From: Isoetes taiwanensis
Taxonomy: Eukaryota > Streptophyta > Lycopodiopsida > Isoetales > Isoetaceae
NCBI GenBank assembly: GCA_021234155.1
Contig: JAJEKV010000141.1
Location: 1,432,356-1,496,355, forward strand
Direction of reading: 5' to 3'
DNA length: 64,000 nt
The notes below the pieces were generated by a model that saw nothing but the letters and a program-made list of their open reading frames with translations, did not search any database and was not told where the DNA came from. Numbering within the stretch: the stretch's first letter is position 1; every line of letters starts with the position of its first letter. Positions 23,801 to 33,100 of the stretch are shown here, piece by piece. Position numbers and translations under genes: made by a program.

Positions 23801-26800
23801 ATGAAGACTAGGCGCAAGAATTAAGGAAGATTGGCATTGTTGGCGTGCATTCTTGAAATATCTAAGAGAGGTGAAGAAGTTGAAAGTTGAAAATATGGAT
23901 GAAGTCGGGGCGGTTTCATCCCATATTCAGAGAGAACCTCATGCTAATGTTTGCAAGCGATTGTCGGTGATTGGCCGGAGAGTCGGAAAGAAGGCGAGAA
24001 GGAAAATCTCACAGGAGACTCTTATTACAAAAGTGAGCGAATACCTCAGTGGACCCGGTTGAAGAGGGTTCAAAGGCTTTCAAATGCCTCCTTTGTAAGT
24101 CCACTAGGGATTTGTGTTAATGTCGTCAACACGTCAGCACGTCTTATTGGATGTGACTTTAGGAACCATATTAAATGGTCCGTGGAGGAGTATCAGAAAT
24201 TCATGGATCAGATTAGTATCCTAACGGACCAGCAGTTGTATTGGATTACCATATTTATAAACCCGAGCATTTGAGCGAGTGCTTGGCTGCAATGAAAACT
24301 ATAGATGGCGGTAGTGGGGTGTGGATTGGAGCATACCGGGATCCAAAAGCAAAGTCGGGGTCAACCTCGAGTTCGTGAGCTTCAGAGTCTTGTGTTGGTC
24401 ATGTACGTGGCCCGAGACCAAGCGGCATCTCCTACACTGGATGACTTGAATCTATGCTTTATACAAAGTGACCATCCACAGCAGCATTCAAAATTTCCAC
24501 AGCACCTTAAGGAGGAGGGGAGAGGACATGTGAAGAAATTACCCGCGAGGAGTGCTCGGCGGGTAATATTCTTTGAAATATGGCGGTCGCCCAATTTATG
24601 TTGCTTTTGCTGAAATATTTTCTCTTTCGACATATTGGTTGTATCGTCAGGTGGGGTGATAAGGCTGCGGGCTGGTGGGTGCGGACCTCTCATTCGAATC
24701 AACTACTGAGGGCCAAGACATGCACATATTTGGTGCGGAAACTCATGATGGAGGGTTGCGGTGTCCTTGATTTTTTACGGAGGCTCATTGATTAGATGCG
24801 GCACTATGTGAAGGATACAAAGCAACTTCATTCGAGATGCGGGGAGACCCTACGGCTCAAGCTAGTGCGGATCTTGATCAATTGGAAATAATGTTGGGCC
24901 GAAAATAAATCATTGGCCCTTGGGAGCGAGAGAAGATTGCGAGAGGGCAAGAAGAAGAAATCAGGTTCCAAGCCTCCACGGTCACAAATGATTGCCCCGT
25001 CACCAAATCCATTCCACCTTTCGGACCATTCGGGAGCTGCGGTCCACGCCGCTGAGTAAGGATTCCCTTGCGGATCAAATAAAGAAGGCTGCGGGGATTA
25101 GGAAGTAAGGATCTATCCATCTTCGAATTAAAAAGATAGAATTAATATCTTTGGCGGGAACCCAAATGGTGAACACTCGGGATGTCATTGGCCTTGACTC
25201 GAAATTCAATGATATAGTGGACAATGATCGTGAGGAATCCATCGTGAAGGACACACCTCAAAGTCGGCGGGAAAAAGAACGGAGAAAGCTCAAGATGATG
25301 GCGAGGAAGAAAATCGGTACCAGCGTTGATGAGAATAATGGATGGCGAGAAGGAGATGGGTGACATAGAGATAGGCGGGGAGGGGCGGATGAAGAAGGTG
25401 GCTCACGAGCAATGAAGAGTTCATAAACAAGATGGAAGCTATAAAGGAAGCTGCCATGCAACAACAAGATCAACTTCATGGCGTCGACAACAGCGAGGAG
25501 AACCCCGGATCAGGTGAAAAAACCTTAATGATTCCTGAGTTCTTTGAAATTGGGCCCGCCCAATTTCCGATCTATATATCGAATCTATGGTATATCATGT
25601 ATTTTTCTATCTAAAGTAAAGCATAAAATCTTTTATCGTAACATTTTGAGATCTTGAAATACAAAATTTTCATGTCAAGTTGTTCATTCTATTGGATCTA
25701 ATTGCTTGTATTCTAATAGAAGTATGACATAATTGGTGGGCGCCCAATTTCCCTACACTAGAAGAGTTCCCTCATAGAAATTGGGGAGCCCAATTTGAAC
25801 CATAAGGCTATCGGTGCGGCGGTTGAACATGAAGTCAAGTGGGCGCCTTACAAATTACAAAAGCAAGAGTATTACGACAATCCGATTACAACAACATGAC
25901 TATCACATTACAACAATCGATCTAGGGGGACTCTTACGAGTCATTTTCGTGACCACCCCCGGAGATCTTTTCTATCATGTACATTTGATGCTCTCTATTC
26001 CATATCGGATGGATGATAACATCGAAGGGATCGGGATAATGGCGAGGATTGAGACTCACGGTGGTCATCAATCTTCCATGGCTATTTCTCGCATTTCGCG
26101 GCCTTTGCTTGAAGTTTTTCGTGATTCATCTTGCGTAATGGAATCACGTTCGGGACCAACAGGAGACCACATGGTTAGACTAAGGCCAAATTTGTTGGCC
26201 AACATTGGTTTGATATATATTTATACCAACCAAAATTATTGTTGGTATTGTACACAATAATTATTGGATATACTTACGGTCGTATATGCGCCCAATAATG
26301 TTACTACGATTGCTTCATCAATAATTACTTGGCTATAAGTATAGCCGCATTGAGTGCATAGCACAGCCCTTTCCTATGTCTCGCCCAGCCCTGCTAGAGT
26401 TCTTGAGGTCCCAATTGCCTCCACCTCCGAGCATTTGGACACCCTCACTTGCCTCATGACTTTCGGCGACCTTCATGCATGCATTATCAAAGGGATCACC
26501 CTTGATACACGGCTGCATGGTATAGCTCTTGGTCGTAGAAAGACTCCCCGGCGAGTACCATGTTACTATCCATATTGTTTGGGTTCGGGGTAGCGATGCT
26601 TATGAGATTGACAAAATCACCAATAATTACAATCTATGAGATGTATTTCATAAGTTCATAAGAATTTATATCGATATGTGTATTAGGTGGCATCCACACT
26701 TGGTCTTATAGTTTTCAAGTACTTTTAATTGCGTTCGATTAATTATATTTGTGACGGTCTGTATTTCTATTTTCTCACAAGTCTACTTGAAATTGGGCGT

Positions 26801-26880
26801 CGCCCTATTTCCTTTGGATGCTTCTATTAAACTTTGTTGGGGCGACTATCGGGGCAAATTAGGCGGGCCCAATTTGCACA
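19451..26880. repeat. Dispersed GC-centred palindromes of element A, AAATTGGGCG..CGCCCAATTT
   Basis: About 18 variants of a 20-24 bp palindrome lie inside element A and, as far as I can read, nowhere else in the window. Examples start near 19451, 19544, 19764, 21184, 21263, 21354, 21518, 21604, 23309, 24581, 25548, 25736, 25780, 26790 and 26856. The AAATT outer arms are well kept while the CG-rich centre varies in length and order. They lie in spacer and probably in introns. Confidence 0.8.
20801..25614 (+). pseudogene. Element A second gene block, rightward, strongly degenerate
   Basis: Plus-strand coding-like pieces run from about 21.7 to 25.5 kb. One near 21,750-21,950 has an aromatic-rich stretch (DKYTWCIEIG). 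Pieces near 22.76-23.2 kb contain GVIDLEHVDTLYESF and NLTPAEYVKV. A piece near 24.18-24.3 kb has EEYQKFMDQISILTDQQLYW followed, after a shift, by a segment with PEHLSECLAAM. The last one resembles in layout the part of the methyltransferases at 13.05-13.2 kb that follows motif IV, and its position mirrors the ParB/methyltransferase gene of element B. No DPPY-like or FxGxG motif is readable, so the assignment rests on position and weak similarity only. Stops and shifts occur throughout. Confidence 0.3.
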
Positions 26881-27836
26881 AAAAATAAATTGGTGTCTAG
26901 GGGTTGTGGCCTATGCTCCATCATAAAAATAGATAGAACCGGTTCCATTCATTAAGAAATGCATTACATAGATTTGATACACATATTATAAAACCAAATA
27001 AAACAACATGCCTCGGCGTGGCGGTTCGACAAAAGCAGAATACAAAGTAGAAAATTTCGAGGTGCCAAGTTTTGGTCAATGGCTAGTTCTACTTGAATAA
27101 GATCACCACGATCGAACTCATCAATGTAATTTACGCTATCTGAGGCCCGACCATTCATCCAATTCAAGGATCGGTGAGGAGTGTTGACAATGAGCTTGGT
27201 TACCAAATCTTCTTTTGCCTTTTCTCCTTTTTATAAAGCTTCTTAAATAATGGTGCGAATGAGTTGTGCGACCAAACATCCTCTAATTTGAGTAGCCTCT
27301 TGGGGCCTCTCCCACAGTAGACAAGTCGTTTCAATGATATCGGGGAAGCTTCCAACTCCACCCTAGTGAGTTGATAATTGTTTTCCTTTAACAACCCATC
27401 CCCCGGAGGAGCTTCATGACACGCCCTTGCCCGATTTCGTTTCTTCCATTACGATTTATCTCATTACGCACCTCCACCGCAATTGATTGGCGTGGGCTAA
27501 GATCGCTCAGCGATATGGGACTGCATTTGGTCATTGTGAATCCATACCGGCGCCTCGTTTCAACCATTCTCCTTTGCCGTTATGAATCTATGTTTGCAGA
27601 TTTGCAAAACAAAGCCTCACTAGCAACACCTCACACACAGGACGCACTTTTCCTTGACCGCGAGTTGGGCGGGCTTGTCCTTGGCTTAATAGAAAAAGCT
27701 TCTGCCATATCACCTACAGCACGTTTCCCAAAAAATTCCGTCATTCTATTTAAAAAACCAACATATTTTAGAAATTTGACTCAATTTCGGAGACGTATGG
27801 ACTCAGGGAAAGTCCATAAATAATGAAACAGTGCTT
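25615..27836. other. Right arm of element A without a readable gene
   Basis: It holds several palindromes (25548-26880), a run of short frames, and the right inverted repeat. The plus-strand frame 27416-27823 is 135 residues but shows no family features and enters the terminal repeat, so I do not call it a gene. Confidence 0.5.
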
Positions 27837-27840
27837 GACT

Positions 27841-29464
27841 CCAAGTTGACCACCAAATAATTGACAACTGGTGCTTGGCCTTCAACCTATCCACCATTTT
27901 GAACCAGTTGACAATTGTGGGCTTGTTCATTAAGAACTGCAAGTTGCCCGACCCCCAAAGAATTGACGTAAAAATTGACCAAAGAATTGACGTAAGAATT
28001 GACCGATCCCCAGAGACTCGATGTAAAAAGAAATCTATCAATTTATAATATATCCCCAAAGACTCGATGTAAAAAGAAATCTACCAATTTGATATTACTG
28101 CGCTGTACTTTCTGCTGACGCCAAGCCCAAAAAATTCTAGCTTGAAATATCCCACTAATAAAGAGACGAATCAAAGCGAGATGGAATGCATCCTCTACAC
28201 CTGCTACATTAACTTTTATAAAAGCATCAAATGTAATAGAATGAAACCATTTCCACGTTATTTACCATTCCTAAAGATTTGTCAACAAAAATTAGTTTTT
28301 TACCACTGTAACAACTTTTCTTGAGTCTGAGAAATTGTTCAGATGAGCAATTTGATCCAAGCTGTTAACCAAGCAAGGTAATGGGATCTCGATTGGGGCT
28401 TTTCTTGAATCTAATGACTGGCAATCGATTGTTTAGAATGGTACAAATAACTGAATTCAATAATTACTGCTAGGGAAGCGACCAGTCCTAATGATTTGAT
28501 CGGCGGTTAACCAAGCATGGTAATGGGATCTCGATTGGAGCTTTTGTTGAATCTAATGATTGACAATCATTTATTTAAAATGATACAAATAACCGATTTC
28601 GATAAATATTGCTGTAGGAGCAGTACAGTCACAACAATTTGATCCGGCCAGTTAACCAAGCAGGGTACGGGGATCTCGATGAGAAGTAGCTATGTTTCTG
28701 AATCCGATCCAAGAAACTCCAGGAAAGAGGGAAAGGAAGAAATGTTCGACGGTTTAGAATCCCATGGGCGGGATTTAGTGCTAAAATAAAATTTAAAAAT
28801 TCAGTTACACCCCATTAATTAGCGCTATATTTAAGGCTAAAAATGGCGTCATTTATTCTACCGTAGCGTGCGAGGACCCATTTCGTAGGGATATTTTATG
28901 GGCAATATGTATCCATTTTTTTTGGAAAAACGTTTGTACCCCACTAACCATTTCAATGTAGAGATGAAAATTTTTGTCCTTCCGTGTGCTCACTATAGCA
29001 ATGCTACTTGTGTCGTTGATTGTCACATTTGATCATCCTTGTTAATATTATAGATTTGGTTACACAAAATATTTAGTAACAATTGATAGGATGATTGATA
29101 TGAACTTATGCTAGTACAAGAAAGAGAGGATCATATTAACAGTAGAAATATATTATGTAAGTGTAATCTATAAATTTAGTAAGAAGAACAAAGTATATTC
29201 TTCAAAAAAAGTATGTAAACTGTAGATACACCACATATTCTTAATCCATAGAAAAGTTATATGGCGGCATGGAAACTGTAGAACGGATTCCAGGGGGTCC
29301 TGCGACCGGCGAAAGACAGGAGCAGGTCATGGAATCAGCAACGCAGTTCCAGGTCGCTACAACATGGTAACCAGGGATTTACCTGCAGGTGACTTGCTGA
29401 ACTGAATCGCAGTGTCATTTTCCAATTCGCAGATAAAATGCTATCCCCGGTTTCCATGTTTTTT
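27841..29464. other. Segmental duplication: tail of copy 1 and start of copy 2
   Basis: 27,841-28,100 is the continuation of copy 1 after element A; it matches 29,940-30,140, for example TTGACCACCAAATAATTGAC. From about 28,150 the sequence repeats 14,340 onward. The tandem order shows that the duplication unit is roughly 2 kb. No gene is seen apart from the GRP copies. Confidence 0.65.
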
Positions 29465-29764
29465 TTACCAATGACCTCCTCCATGATGGCCACCCCCGCC
29501 ATGGCCATATCCTCCTCCATGACCATAGCCTCCACCATGACCATAGCCGCCATGCCCATACCCTCCATTATATCCACCACCACCATATCCATAGTGCTCA
29601 GGCTGCACTGTAGCCTTCTTATGCTGCTCAGATTTGATCTCTTCAGCAAGTTCACGGCCTTCAATTGCAATTTCTTCGCCTAGCATGCGAGCCTCGGCGA
29701 GAAACTGTAGCATTGAGGCAGATGCCAATAAAACCAGGATCACTAATGCACATGATCTATCCAT
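29465..29764 (-). CDS. Secreted glycine-rich protein, copy 2 (intact)
   Basis: A complete 99-residue frame on the minus strand. Residues 1-25 form a signal peptide (MDRSCALVILVLLASASM.. ending near FLAEA). Next comes a charged spacer, EARMLGEEIAIEGRELAEEI, and SEQHKKATVQPEHYG. A Gly/Tyr/His domain of GGYGHGG repeats follows, ending GGHW. This is the class of plant glycine-rich proteins with a signal peptide, thought to be exported to the cell wall. It is the only copy in the window whose signal, spacer and glycine-rich parts share one frame, so it serves as the reference for the others. It may be expressed, as a TATA box lies 47 bp upstream. Confidence 0.85.
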   Translation of the reverse strand: MDRSCALVILVLLASASMLQFLAEARMLGEEIAIEGRELAEEIKSEQHKKATVQPEHYGYGGGGYNGGYGHGGYGHGGGYGHGGGYGHGGGGHHGGGHW

Positions 29765-29810
29765 GATTGATATGAGAATGTGAGGTGCATGGCTCTTGTT
29801 TAATGCCTTG

Positions 29811-29818
29811 TTTTATAC
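29811..29818 (-). promoter_or_regulatory. TATA box of GRP copy 2
   Basis: GTATAAAA on the minus strand, 47 bp before the ATG at 29764, in the same context as in copy 1. Confidence 0.65.
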
Positions 29819-29876
29819 TCTAGATTCCACCAAACACGCGTTGATTTGCATTAAGTGCAAGTTGACCCATAAGGTG

Positions 29877-30747
29877 CTAGCAATTGTGGGCCTGTTCATT
29901 AACTAAAACTCCTTTTGACCACCAATTAATTAAAACTCCTTTTGACCACCAAATAATTGACAACTGGTGCTTGGCCTTCAACCTATCCACCATTTTGAAA
30001 CAGTTGACAATTGTGGGCCTGTTCATTAAGAACTGCAAGTTGCCCGACCCCCAAAGAATTGACGTAAAAATTGACCATTGAATTGACGTAAGAATTGACC
30101 GACCCCAGAGAATCGATGTAAAAAGAAATCTATCAATTTGATAATATAGGCTGCAGTAGTGACAAAGTTTTGCCCAGAAATATTTGTAGGTCATCAAACA
30201 GCTTTGTGGCCATTAGTCTAGATCGATAATGAAGTATGCGTGGCCTCGATCGATAATGAAAAATGCGTGGCTTTGAGTTTACTATGTGAACTGTTGGAAA
30301 TCTAGAGCCAGGAAGATGCCTCATGCATCGTCAGTCCCGAATAGGGCTCGGGGCCACACCCATTTGTGCCGATAGAAGATCTCAGAATGAATTTGTGAAG
30401 CTAATCATCCAGAGGAAAATCGCTGTCTAACTAACGTAAAACCTTTGTGCATTGTTTGAGACAGGAAAATTTATTGACTGTTAGACAAAATGTCAGCTGT
30501 AAGTCCATAAATAAGGTCCAAGCACCGACCATGGCCAGCTAATGAACAGGCCCACAATTATCAATTCCGGCGACCAAATTACACAGGTCAATGAAGAGGC
30601 AAGGTGGACGGGCGGATACGAGACGCACAGACTAAGTACATCAGTAAACGGCAGGAGGACATACTTGTGAATTTCACGGAAAAAATATGTCAAATTGTCA
30701 ACGTATTCCTTCAATGCAAATCAACGCTTGTTTGGTGGCATCCAGGC
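29877..30747. other. Divergent spacer between GRP copies 2 and 3
   Basis: This 0.9-kb stretch lies between the minus-strand and plus-strand GRP genes. 30,363-30,700 is repeated at 37,153-37,460, upstream of the MULE, marking it as duplicated GRP 5' flank. No gene seen. Confidence 0.6.
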
Positions 30748-30754
30748 TATAAAA
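30748..30754 (+). promoter_or_regulatory. TATA box of GRP copy 3
   Basis: TATAAAA 47 bp upstream of the ATG at 30801, within the conserved context GGCTATAAAATGAGGCCC that is shared with copy 4. Confidence 0.7.
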
Positions 30755-30800
30755 TGAGGCCCTAAACAGCAGCCATGCATCCCCAATTTCAGCATCAAGC

Positions 30801-31231
30801 ATGGATCGATCATGGGCACTCGCTATTCTGCTTGTATTGGCATCCGCCTCTATGCTGCAGCTTCTCGCCGAGGCTCGCATGCTCGGCGAAGAAACTGCAG
30901 CCGGAGGCATGAGCTTGCGGAACAGACCAAATCTGAGCAGCATAAGGAGGCCACAGTGCAACCCGAACATTATGGCGGTGGATATGGGAACGGTGGAGGG
31001 TATGGCGGAGGATATGGTGGTGGATATGGAAACGGTGGAGGGTATGGTGGTGGATATGGGAATGGTGGAGGATATGGTGGTGGATATGGAAATGGTGGAG
31101 GGTATGGGTATGGTCATGGAGGCTATGGGTATGGTCATGGAGGCTATGGCCATGGTGGATATGGTCATGGAGGCTATGGCCATGGTGGCTATGGTTACGG
31201 TCATGGTGGTTATGGTGGAGGTCACCACTAG
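30801..31231 (+). pseudogene. Glycine-rich protein, copy 3, one-base frameshift
   Basis: The frame from the ATG gives MDRSWALAILLVLASASMLQ as signal, then EARMLGEETAAGG. At about 30,915 the spacer HELAEQTKSEQHKEATVQPEHYG continues in another frame, and the glycine-rich domain (GGYGNGGGYGGGYG, then GYGHGGYGHGG) runs in that frame to the TAG at 31229-31231. A single missing base separates the two. If this is an assembly error the gene is intact, with about 143 residues. Downstream sequence (TGAACAACTCTTTTATGG) is conserved in the other plus-strand copies. Antisense frames rich in His or in Ser/Thr/Ile are shadows of the repeat. Confidence 0.75.
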
Positions 31232-31778
31232 TGAACAACTCTTTTATGGATATATTCTACTCTTATGGATATAGAATATGTGTCCTCGTATAGAGGTTGA
31301 AACTTCGTTTATGTACCGTTCTTGTTACTACTATAAAATGTTGTTCTTCATAGTAATAGATCATGAATTTTTTTCTTCTATTTCATTGCTTATACTATCT
31401 ACCTCTATTGGCATGTTCATGTCAATTACCAAGATGCACCACTAAACAACTCTTACTCTGGCAATGCCAAGCTAGTCTAGCATTTAGGCACCATTGCAGT
31501 ATTACCTCTTAACTACATATTAACCACATACTTCCTTGTTGGATATGAGATATTCACCAACTTAGAAATATGCATTATACCATTATTAAAAAACAAGGTG
31601 ACAATGCATTACGGACGAAATTACACAGGTCAATCACAGACGAAGATGCACAGATAAGTACATCAGCAAACGGCAGGAGGCCACACTTGTGAATTTGGTC
31701 GGTCAGCCCGGAAAACTTATGTCAAGTTGTCAACGTATTCCTTCAATGCAAATCAACGTTGTTTGGTGGCATCCAGGC

Positions 31779-31785
31779 TATAAAA
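31779..31785 (+). promoter_or_regulatory. TATA box of GRP copy 4
   Basis: TATAAAA 47 bp upstream of the ATG at 31832, in the same context as copy 3. Confidence 0.7.
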
Positions 31786-31831
31786 TGAGGCCCTAAACAG
31801 CAGCCATGCATCCCCAATTTCAGCATCAGGC

Positions 31832-32259
31832 ATGGATCGATCATGGGCACTGGCTATTCTGCTTGTACTCGCATCCGCCTCTATGCTGCAGCTTCTCGTA
31901 GAGGCTCGCATGCTCGCGAAGAAACTTGCGGCCGAGGGCTTGAGCTTGCTCGGAACAGACCAAATCCTGAGCAAACATAAGGAGGCCACGATCGCGGCCC
32001 AGAACATTATGGCGGTGGATATGGTGGAGGGTATGGTGGAGGATATGGTGGTGGATATGGAAATGGTGGAGGGTATGGTGGTGGATATGGAAACGGTGGA
32101 GGATATGGTGGTGGTGGATATGGAAATGGTGGAGGGTATGGGTATGGTCATGGAGGCTATGGGTATGGTCATGGAGGCTATGGCCATGGTGGATATGGTC
32201 ATGGTGGCTATGGCCATGGTGGTTACGGTCATGGTGGTTATGGTGGAGGTCACCACTAG
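31832..32259 (+). pseudogene. Glycine-rich protein, copy 4, several frameshifts
   Basis: Starts MDRSWALAILLVLASASMLQ and is nearly identical to copy 3 over the signal peptide. Indels near 31,915-31,990 then break the spacer, and the glycine-rich domain, ending GGYGGGHH, is in a different frame. The stop is TAG at 32257-32259. It arose by tandem duplication of a unit of about 1 kb, since both flanks match copy 3. Confidence 0.72.
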
Positions 32260-32937
32260 GGTGAACAACTCTTTTATGGATATATTCTACTCTTATGGAT
32301 CTAGAATATGTGTCCTCTATAGAGGTTGAAACTTTGTTTATGTACCGTTCTTCTTACTACTATAAAAGGTTGTTCTTCGTACTAATAGATCATGAATTTT
32401 TTTCTTCTATTTCATTGTCTTATACTATCTACCTCTATTGGCATGTTCATATGTCAATGACCAAGATGCACCACTAAACAACTCTTACACTAACAATGCC
32501 AAGCTAGTCTAGCATTTAGGCACCATTGCAGTATTACCTCTTAACTACATATTAACCACATACTTCCTTGTTGCATATGAAACTGCAAATCGAAGGCCAA
32601 GAGCTTGTTGAACAAACCAAATCTAAGCAGCACAACCCATTTGTCTGCATTTGTTTTGAAGAAAGGGTCGATGGGCACAATTGTGTGAAAAATAAAATGC
32701 AATTATTTGCTTGCAACAATGTGTGGCACATGGCAAATATAACATTACCTTAGGTAACATATGAGGTTAGCTGTTAATTCATACTTGTGCAAATAGAAAA
32801 TATAAATACTACTTCGAGAGGTAGGATATATTGTGAGAAGAGGATAAATATGCTATCAGTGTCACAAAATATGGCAAACATTTAACCATTAGCATTAACT
32901 TGAGGAAGAGAGTCAATGTGCAGTTGACTAAAGTTTA
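32260..32937. other. GRP 3' flank and a short GRP spacer remnant
   Basis: The conserved 3' flank is followed near 32,580-32,635 by CTGCAAATCGAAGGCCAAGAGCTTGTTGAACAAACC, which reads as the GRP spacer (LQIEGQELVEQTKSKQHN). It is then diverted by unrelated sequence until 32,938. This looks like the 5' half of copy 5 separated from its glycine-rich half by about 300 bp of other DNA. Confidence 0.55.
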
Positions 32938-33100
32938 ACTATTATGGCGGTGGAGGGTATGGTGTGGATAGTGGAAGAGTGGAGGGCATGGGTATGGCCG
33001 TGGAGGCTATAGTGGAGGATATGGCAATGGCCATGGTGGATATGGTCATGGTGGCTATGGTTACGGTCATGGTGATTATGGTGGTCCAGGTCACCACTAG
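32938..33100 (+). pseudogene. Glycine-rich protein, copy 5, 3' fragment
   Basis: Only the glycine-rich domain is left: YYGGGGYG, then GHGGYGHGGYGYGHGDYGGPGHH with a frameshift between, and a TAG at 33098-33100. No signal peptide or TATA box is adjacent. The 3' flank to about 33,450 matches copies 3, 4 and 6. Confidence 0.7.

Larger units (their letters stand above)
16144..27840. mobile_element. Element A: 11.7-kb DNA transposon with DUF7869-like transposase
   Basis: The element is 16148-27836. Its left end starts AAGCACAATTTCATTATTT. The reverse complement of its right end starts AAGCACTGTTTCATTATTT; 21 of the first 25 positions agree. GACT flanks it at 16144-16147 and 27837-27840. The second copy of the host segmental duplication lacks it: around 29,900-29,950 the flanks are joined with only AACT at the site. 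That gives an empty-site control, although this locus also carries a small local duplication. A transposase gene runs leftward from about 19.4 kb and a second gene block runs rightward from about 20.8 kb. Palindromes of the type AAATTGGGCG..CGCCCAATTT are scattered through it. All reading frames are broken. Confidence 0.75.

Noticed and set aside
30810-31238. His-rich and Ser/Thr/Ile-rich antisense frames over the GRP copies (also 15.6, 29.4, 31.8 and 45.5 kb)
   Set aside because: GGT/TAT/CAT repeats are open in several frames on both strands; only the sense frame has signal peptide, spacer and conserved stop.
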